Assembly: GCA_965205725.1 (NCBI GenBank)
Contig: OZ242189.1
Location: 2,232,001 to 2,296,000, forward strand
DNA: 64,000 nucleotides
Direction: 5' to 3'
Source: G965205725 sp965205725
Lineage (GTDB): Bacteria > Pseudomonadota > Gammaproteobacteria > Pseudomonadales > Halieaceae
The position numbers were made by a program, and so were the translations under genes. The stretch's first letter is position 1. Each line of letters opens with the position of its first letter. This document shows positions 59,133 through 64,000 of this stretch, in pieces. The notes under the pieces were generated by a model, which searched no databases, was not told the origin of the DNA, and saw nothing but the letters and a program-made list of their open reading frames with translations.

Positions 59133-60179
59133 CTAGCTATTCTGTGCGCGATTACTCTGTGCGCGATTTCGAAGCAAAATTGTTGTCTTGAACACCCGTC
59201 GCAAGGTCAGATCACCATTGTGTAAATAGGGTGTTCCAGCGCTATCAATACTTTCATCCAGCATCTGATAGGCTGAGCTGTCAGGGCTGTCGAGCACCGG
59301 CTCAAAACTCTGTACAAGCAGGGCGACTCTCACGCTTACAACCTGATCTGCATTTAAGTTCGCATCGCTGGCCGGAACATAGCGAATATTATTGGTCGCC
59401 AACAACTGCCCATAGCTAATCTGCATATATTCAATCCCTTCTATCATCTCTTCAGCGGCAGAGTCAGCTCGTCTATACAGGGCATAGATGGGAATATTAG
59501 CCGCAGTGCGGCGGCGCTGAGTGTCAGCCACATACCAGGTGCGCTCAACCAGAGTTAAAATACTGTCACCCGCTACATAGGCGTTGTTTAATTGCGATGG
59601 GCTGTTAGAGGCCGCGCCAAACTGCAACAGGGTCGCACTCGCCCCGCAGGTTGGCGCGTTTGTTACCTTAAACATCTCGGCGCCAGCGGCGCAATTGAAC
59701 ACAACCACCCGGTCATTCTGCTGAATACAACTGGTGTTATTTGTTAGCGGCACTGCCGTACTCGCTGAGCTGACAGAAGCCGAAACCGCGCCAGAGGCTG
59801 GCAAACCGTATTGCACTGAGATCACATCACTGCCAACCCGAGCGAGCGTGGCCAGGCTGCTCAGGTTGCCGGGCAGCGCGGGGCTCCAGCGACCCGAGAG
59901 CCGCTCATAACCTTGAACGGGACTCCAACTCACACCTGTCGCGATAATCGCTGGCGCGCCAGAGCAACCCACATAACCGCCCAGGCGTAAATCAGAGGCG
60001 AGCAGGTCAAGCGCTATTCGGCCATTTTCCTGTAGTCGCGCCAGGGAGGATTCAAGCTGGCCCGAGTTTTTACTGGACACCAGAACATTGACGGCTCCCA
60101 GAATAAGGAACGCGCCAAGTGCCAATGCGACCATCAGCTCAACCAGTGACAGACCCGATTGTCGAATAGACCCGATCAC
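59133..60179 (-). CDS. pilW: Type IV pilus minor pilin PilW
   Basis: A 348-residue large pseudopilin. The leader IRQSG|LSLVELMVALALGAFLILGAVNVLV has the pilin cleavage and Glu+5. NSGQLESSLARLQENGRIALDLLASDLRLGGYVGC is typical of PilW. The C-terminus duplicates NRAQS/NRAQN through a 15-bp tandem repeat (59141-59170). The start overlaps the pilV stop as ATGA. It is a core subunit of the tip complex with PilV, PilX and PilY1. Confidence 0.91.
   Translation of the reverse strand: MIGSIRQSGLSLVELMVALALGAFLILGAVNVLVSSKNSGQLESSLARLQENGRIALDLLASDLRLGGYVGCSGAPAIIATGVSWSPVQGYERLSGRWSPALPGNLSSLATLARVGSDVISVQYGLPASGAVSASVSSASTAVPLTNNTSCIQQNDRVVVFNCAAGAEMFKVTNAPTCGASATLLQFGAASNSPSQLNNAYVAGDSILTLVERTWYVADTQRRRTAANIPIYALYRRADSAAEEMIEGIEYMQISYGQLLATNNIRYVPASDANLNADQVVSVRVALLVQSFEPVLDSPDSSAYQMLDESIDSAGTPYLHNGDLTLRRVFKTTILLRNRAQSNRAQNS
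59141..59170 (-). repeat. 15-bp tandem repeat at the pilW 3' end
   Basis: TCTGTGCGCGATTAC then TCTGTGCGCGATTTC, one base different. On the coding strand it gives NRAQS-like repeats just before the stop. Confidence 0.9.
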
Positions 60180-60691
60180 AGGGTCACCGTAATTGTGACC
60201 TGGCGATTTTGAATCAAACGCTCCCGATTGTCCCAGCCTCGCTCATCCCAGGACACGGTAACAGTGAAATCTGAGGTCGCCGAGCGCGCAACCATACCAA
60301 CACCATTGGGCAAAGTCGGGCGAAAGTCAGGAATATTTGCCACATTCCGAAAATTTGAAGTCCACTCACGGACATCCTGCTGCGCCATTTGCAGAGGCGT
60401 GCAGCCAGATACGGCGGTAACGCAGCCTGGATCAGAGGGCGTTGCATTCGGATTACTCGTATCTATAGCATCGTAAACCGTTGTCGACTGGTAACCGCCG
60501 GGATTGGCCCGCATTCGATTAATCATATCCTGGGCTAAATACACCGCCTGCGAGCGAGCATAGGCGCTCTGATTGGTTTGGAAGCTCACCCATTGCATAC
60601 CAGCTACCCCGAGAATGCCAACCATTAAAACCAGTACAGACACCAACACCTCGATTAACGAAAAACCATCGCTCTTGTTTCTCAAGGACAT
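60176..60691 (-). CDS. pilV: Type IV pilus minor pilin PilV
   Basis: A 171-residue protein with leader KSDG|FSLIEVLVSVLVLMVGILGVAGMQW, a strong PilV signature. RSQAVYLAQDMINRMRANPGGY follows, as in other PilV proteins. It is the first gene of the minus-strand pilVWXY1E set. Its upstream gap of about 90 bp to ispH should contain the operon promoter, though no clear box was found. Confidence 0.91.
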   Translation of the reverse strand: MSLRNKSDGFSLIEVLVSVLVLMVGILGVAGMQWVSFQTNQSAYARSQAVYLAQDMINRMRANPGGYQSTTVYDAIDTSNPNATPSDPGCVTAVSGCTPLQMAQQDVREWTSNFRNVANIPDFRPTLPNGVGMVARSATSDFTVTVSWDERGWDNRERLIQNRQVTITVTL

Positions 60692-60784
60692 GGCACCGCC
60701 GCCCCAGGCTTTGCGGTGCTGCCATTTCTGCGTAACAGAGTGTGTTCAGGCAAGAGTCCCATACCTACTAAAATAGCAGGCCGA

Positions 60785-61750
60785 TCAAGACAGGTCTTGC
60801 AACGGGATTCTCAGCTCACGCGGCATGGAAAAGGTGATATTTTCTTCGCGGCCCTGCGTCTCTCTGGGGGCTTCGGCTCCCAGCTCACACAGGCGGTCAA
60901 CAACCCGCTGTACCAGTGTTTCTGGCGCAGACGCTCCTGCGGTAACGCCAACAGATGTTTTACCCGTCAGCCACTCACTCTGAATATCTTCAGCGCTGTC
61001 TATAAGGTAAGACTCGGTCTGCATGCGTTGCGCAAGCTCGCGTAACCGGTTTGAATTGGAGCTATTGGGTGAGCCAACAACCAAAACCAGATCATTGGTC
61101 TCTGCCAGCGCTTTTACCGCGTCCTGTCGGTTTTGCGTGGCGTAACAAATATCATCCTTGCGCGGCCCCCGAATCGCCGGGAACCGCCTCCGAAGGGACT
61201 CAATCACCATGGCGGTATCATCCATAGACAAGGTTGTCTGCGTCACATAGAACAACTTGTCCGGATTCTTAACCGGCACACTTTCAACCTGCGCAACATC
61301 TTCTACCAAATAGATATCGCCTCCGGCTGCACGATCATACTGACCCATTGTGCCTTCAACTTCAGGGTGACCGGCATGGCCGATCAGAATGCACTCCTGA
61401 CCCGACCCCGAGTATCGAGCAACTTCCATGTGCACTTTGGTCACCAGTGGGCAGGTCGCATCAAACACCTTGAGCCCCCTGCTTTCTGCCTCCTGGCGGA
61501 CAACCTGGGATACTCCGTGGGCACTAAAAATAACGATGCTATGGTCGGGTATTTCATGGAGCTCATCAACAAATACTGCACCGCGCTCTCGCAAAGAGTT
61601 GACAACAAATTTGTTATGAACAACTTCATGGCGCACATAGATGGGGGCAGTAAATACATCCAACGCCCGCTCGACAATATCAATTGCTCTATCCACCCCG
61701 GCACAAAAACCGCGCGGGTTGGCTAGATTGATCTGGTATTTCTCAGCCAT
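60785..61750 (-). CDS. ispH: 4-hydroxy-3-methylbut-2-enyl diphosphate reductase
   Basis: A 321-residue Fe-S enzyme, the last step of the MEP pathway to IPP and DMAPP. The three cluster Cys are in ANPRGFCAGVDRAI, VFDATCPLVTKVH and DDICYATQNRQDAV. The TAGASAPE loop is also present. The start is ATG at 61750; the frame is open to 61945 but that part overlaps fkpB out of frame. It lies 4 bp after fkpB in the conserved ileS-lspA-fkpB-ispH order. Confidence 0.97.
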   Translation of the reverse strand: MAEKYQINLANPRGFCAGVDRAIDIVERALDVFTAPIYVRHEVVHNKFVVNSLRERGAVFVDELHEIPDHSIVIFSAHGVSQVVRQEAESRGLKVFDATCPLVTKVHMEVARYSGSGQECILIGHAGHPEVEGTMGQYDRAAGGDIYLVEDVAQVESVPVKNPDKLFYVTQTTLSMDDTAMVIESLRRRFPAIRGPRKDDICYATQNRQDAVKALAETNDLVLVVGSPNSSNSNRLRELAQRMQTESYLIDSAEDIQSEWLTGKTSVGVTAGASAPETLVQRVVDRLCELGAEAPRETQGREENITFSMPRELRIPLQDLS

Positions 61751-61754
61751 TGGA

Positions 61755-62210
61755 TCAGTGCAGCTCGGCAGCTTCGACTCGATGCACCAATACATCGAAT
61801 AGAATTGTGCGACCAGCGAGGGGGTGATTAAAATCGACAAGCACCCATTCATCATCAAACTCAATAACCAGCCCTGGAAGCTCTCCGCCACTGGCATCAG
61901 CGAAAGCAAACACCAGGCCGATTTCCAGCTCGACATCATCGTCAAACTGATCGCGTGCTAACTCTTGCACATTGTTGTCATTGGGCATCCCGTAGGCTTG
62001 CTCTGGAGTCATCGCAAAAATCTGCCTCTCCCCGCCACACATACCGAACAATTTCCGCTCGAAGCCTGGCAACAGGCTGCCATCCCCGATCACAAAATCT
62101 ACCGCTTCATGGTTAAAGTTAGAGTCAATTTCACTGCCATCTTCAAGGCTCAGAGAAAAATTGGCGTAAACTCTGGTGCCCTCGCTAACTGGAACTGACC
62201 TGTCACCCAT
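61755..62210 (-). CDS. fkpB: FKBP-type peptidyl-prolyl isomerase, SlpA-like
   Basis: A 151-residue FKBP. It starts VSEGTRVYANFSLSLEDGSEIDSNF and goes on to GDGSLLPGFERKLFGMCGGERQIFAMTPEQAYG, the catalytic strand and the insert-in-flap start of the SlyD/SlpA group. VDFNHPLAGRTILFDVLVHRV ends it. The start ATG at 62210 overlaps the lspA stop by 8 bases. It isomerises X-Pro bonds and may help membrane or ribosome-associated proteins fold. Confidence 0.93.
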   Translation of the reverse strand: MGDRSVPVSEGTRVYANFSLSLEDGSEIDSNFNHEAVDFVIGDGSLLPGFERKLFGMCGGERQIFAMTPEQAYGMPNDNNVQELARDQFDDDVELEIGLVFAFADASGGELPGLVIEFDDEWVLVDFNHPLAGRTILFDVLVHRVEAAELH

Positions 62211-62688
62211 GATCTGCACCCGCACGTCTCGGTTGCAGGATAGCATCTACGATCATCACCGCCGCCCCTGCTGAAATAGCAGAGTCAGCCACATTAAACG
62301 TCGGGAAATAATGACCGCGGTAATGCAGAGAAATGAAATCAATGACATAGCCCAGCTCCAGACGATCCCACAAATTGCCGACAGCACCACCCAGGATCAA
62401 TGCCAGCCCAAGACTAAGCAACCACTCCTGCCGCGACAAACCAGACATCCACACCACAAGAATGATACTGACTGTCACCGCGATACCGCTGAACAGCCAA
62501 CGCTGCATGCCGCCGGCGTCACTCAGGAAACTAAAGGCCGCGCCTGCATTGTGTTGCAAGGTGAAATTCAATATCGGCAACAGCGCCTGTGGCCGGCCAT
62601 AGTCAAGCTGCCCCTGCGCCAGTCCCTTGGTCCATTGATCCAGCGCCACCACCGCAGCGGCCAGACCTAACCAAAGGAAAAAGCGCAT
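62203..62688 (-). CDS. lspA: Lipoprotein signal peptidase
   Basis: A 161-residue aspartyl protease with four helices that cuts prolipoproteins before the lipidated Cys. ALDQWTKGLAQ, NAGAAFSFLSD, GAVGNLWDRLELGYVIDFI and FNVADSAISAGAAVMI carry the two catalytic Asp. I prefer the ATG at 62688, which has GGGGAG upstream and gives normal length; frames from 62715, 62724 or 62760 would overlap or touch ileS. It sits between ileS and fkpB. Confidence 0.94.
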   Translation of the reverse strand: MRFFLWLGLAAAVVALDQWTKGLAQGQLDYGRPQALLPILNFTLQHNAGAAFSFLSDAGGMQRWLFSGIAVTVSIILVVWMSGLSRQEWLLSLGLALILGGAVGNLWDRLELGYVIDFISLHYRGHYFPTFNVADSAISAGAAVMIVDAILQPRRAGADHG

Positions 62689-62728
62689 GGAAAAAGCGCT
62701 CCCCGCAGGAATCATCAGGCGCATTAGG

Positions 62729-64000
62729 CTAGGCAAACCGGCGCTGCTCTCCCGCGCCATCCACGTTTTCTACGCAGCGTCCACACAGCGTAGCGTGCTC
62801 GACACAGGAACCAACATCTGCACGGCGATGCCAACAGCGCTCACACTTTGCCAACTCGCTGGCGCCGACCGACAACTTTAAATCCTTGAGCCCGGATGCA
62901 ATGGCGTTCTCGGGAGCATCGGCCAGCCTGAGCAGGCGAACTTCAGAGGTAATCAACACAAATCGCAATTCTTCGTCCAGCGCAGACAACAAATCATAGA
63001 GAGATTCCGAGCAGTACAGGCTGACGTCTGCGTCCAGGCTACCCCGCAAACTGCCATCGGACCGCTGGCGCTCCAGCTCTCGGTTGACTGCAACACGTAC
63101 CGCTATCAATTGCTGCCAGAACGAGCGATCCATCACCAGGTTTGAGGGCATTTCCGCAAGACCCTGATACCACTCGGCGACAAAAACGGAATCTTCGCGC
63201 TCACCGGGCAAGTTCTCCCAAATCTCTTCTGCGGTAAAGCTGAGTATGGGAGCGACCCAACGCACCAGGGCTTCGACAATATGATACAGCGCAGATTGCG
63301 CCGAACGCCGCGCCAGGCTCTCGGTTTGAGTGGTGTACTGGCGATCCTTGATAATATCCAGATAAAAGCCACCCAGCTCATTGACGCAGAAATTATGCAA
63401 CTTTTGATACACCAGATGAAACTGGTATTGTCCGTAAGCCTTGAGAATCTCCCTTTGCAACTGCACCGCGCTATCGACGGCCCAGATGTCCAGTGCCAGC
63501 ATATTCTCTGACGACACAAGGTCAGTTTGAGGATCAAATCCGTTCAGATTGGAGAGTAAAAAACGCGCGGTGTTACGAATCCGACGATATGAGTCCGCTG
63601 TGCGCTTAAAAATTTCATCCGACACAGCCAGCTCACCGCGATAGTCAGTAGCGGCCAGCCACAGGCGAATGATATCTGCGCCCTGCTCGTTCATGGCTTT
63701 TTGCGCGGGCAGCACATTGCCAATAGATTTAGACATCTTGCGGCCTTCACCATCAACACTGAAACCATGCGTCAACACTGATTTATAGGGCGCGGAATCC
63801 CTGGTGGAAATGGAGGTCAGCAATGAGGATTGAAACCAGCCCCTGTGTTGATCAGACCCCTCCAAATATAGATCCGCCGGGAATTCCAGTTCCGCTCTTT
63901 GATCCAATACGCAAGCGTGGGTCACGCCTGAGTCAAACCAAACATCCAGCGTATCCGTCACTTTCTCGTAGCTATCGGCCTCGTCACCCAGTAGTTCAGC
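62729..64000 (-). CDS. ileS: Isoleucyl-tRNA synthetase, C-terminal part (truncated by window edge)
   Basis: The frame is open at the right edge and encodes about 423 residues of the C-terminal part of IleRS. The upstream half with the HIGH motif is beyond the window. DTLDVWFDSGVTH, GSDQHRGWFQSSLL and the signature EGRKMSKSIGN are present. The anticodon-binding domain follows, and then a zinc ribbon with CERCWHRRADVG...C.LCGRCVENV at the end. ileS leads the lspA-fkpB-ispH operon. Confidence 0.97.
   Translation of the reverse strand, partial: AELLGDEADSYEKVTDTLDVWFDSGVTHACVLDQRAELEFPADLYLEGSDQHRGWFQSSLLTSISTRDSAPYKSVLTHGFSVDGEGRKMSKSIGNVLPAQKAMNEQGADIIRLWLAATDYRGELAVSDEIFKRTADSYRRIRNTARFLLSNLNGFDPQTDLVSSENMLALDIWAVDSAVQLQREILKAYGQYQFHLVYQKLHNFCVNELGGFYLDIIKDRQYTTQTESLARRSAQSALYHIVEALVRWVAPILSFTAEEIWENLPGEREDSVFVAEWYQGLAEMPSNLVMDRSFWQQLIAVRVAVNRELERQRSDGSLRGSLDADVSLYCSESLYDLLSALDEELRFVLITSEVRLLRLADAPENAIASGLKDLKLSVGASELAKCERCWHRRADVGSCVEHATLCGRCVENVDGAGEQRRFA

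Noticed and set aside
1..64000. tRNA, rRNA, prophage or defence system
   Set aside because: No tRNA cloverleaf, rRNA stretch, phage structural gene, restriction or Cas gene was recognised. The two TA pairs are the only possible defence-related genes.

Overview
The window reads as a chromosome segment of a gammaproteobacterium, probably a marine member of the Cellvibrionales-type groups. The lineage is inferred from gene order and protein style, not from a marker-gene search. Supporting synteny includes purM-purN, mrp divergent from metG, the rsx/rnf operon, ilvY divergent from a long class II ilvC, ilvI-ilvH, rluD-pgeF-clpB, and ileS-lspA-fkpB-ispH followed by a type IV pilus minor pilin operon. 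Most of the DNA is ordinary housekeeping sequence. Accessory material sits at about 12.5-33 kb and 38.8-40.8 kb.

Layout. 1-4.8 kb: end of purM, purN, dcd, mrp and metG. 5-10.7 kb: rsxA-B-C-D-G-E, the Rnf-type ion-motive electron transport complex. Two perfect tandem repeats lie inside it: a 24-bp repeat that forms a small reading frame between rsxB and rsxC, and an 18-bp x 13 repeat inside rsxC. 10.8-12.5 kb: a small unknown protein, a miniature inverted-repeat element (MITE), rimI and an unknown protein in the place where enterobacteria have holD. 12.5-29.2 kb: a surface-glycan type cluster with GT2 glycosyltransferases, sulfotransferase-fold proteins, two tandem 2OG-Fe(II) oxygenases, two large membrane proteins, an MBOAT O-acyltransferase with an SGNH-like partner, a methyltransferase, a calcium-loop lipoprotein and a 1151-residue three-domain protein. 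29.2-32.7 kb: an Nramp-like transporter, insertion sequence (IS) debris, a RelB/RelE-type toxin-antitoxin (TA) pair and a second MITE.

32.8-38.8 kb: a DUF4214 methyltransferase, msrQ, msrP, pssA, ilvY and ilvC. 38.8-40.8 kb: long hairpin repeats bracketing a GNAT/DUF1778 TA pair, then a third MITE. 40.8-52.3 kb: an amidohydrolase lipoprotein, ilvH, ilvI, clpB, a fourth MITE, pgeF, rluD, bamD and nadE. 52.4-60.7 kb: type IV pilus genes (fimT-like, pilE-like, pilY1, pilX, pilW, pilV). 60.8-64 kb: ispH, fkpB, lspA and the 3' part of ileS.

The glycan cluster looks able to build and decorate (sulfate, acylate, hydroxylate, methylate) an exported or surface polymer, though no polymerase or flippase was recognised. 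PilY1 carries three copies of a roughly 150-residue module that appear to split its von Willebrand factor A (VWA) domain. A recurring theme is short tandem duplication, often at gene ends: the dcd 3' end, the rsxB-rsxC junction, the rsxC C-terminus, the pilW C-terminus and the region upstream of ilvI. Two families of non-autonomous inverted-repeat elements are also scattered through the window. No rRNA, tRNA, CRISPR array or prophage was seen.
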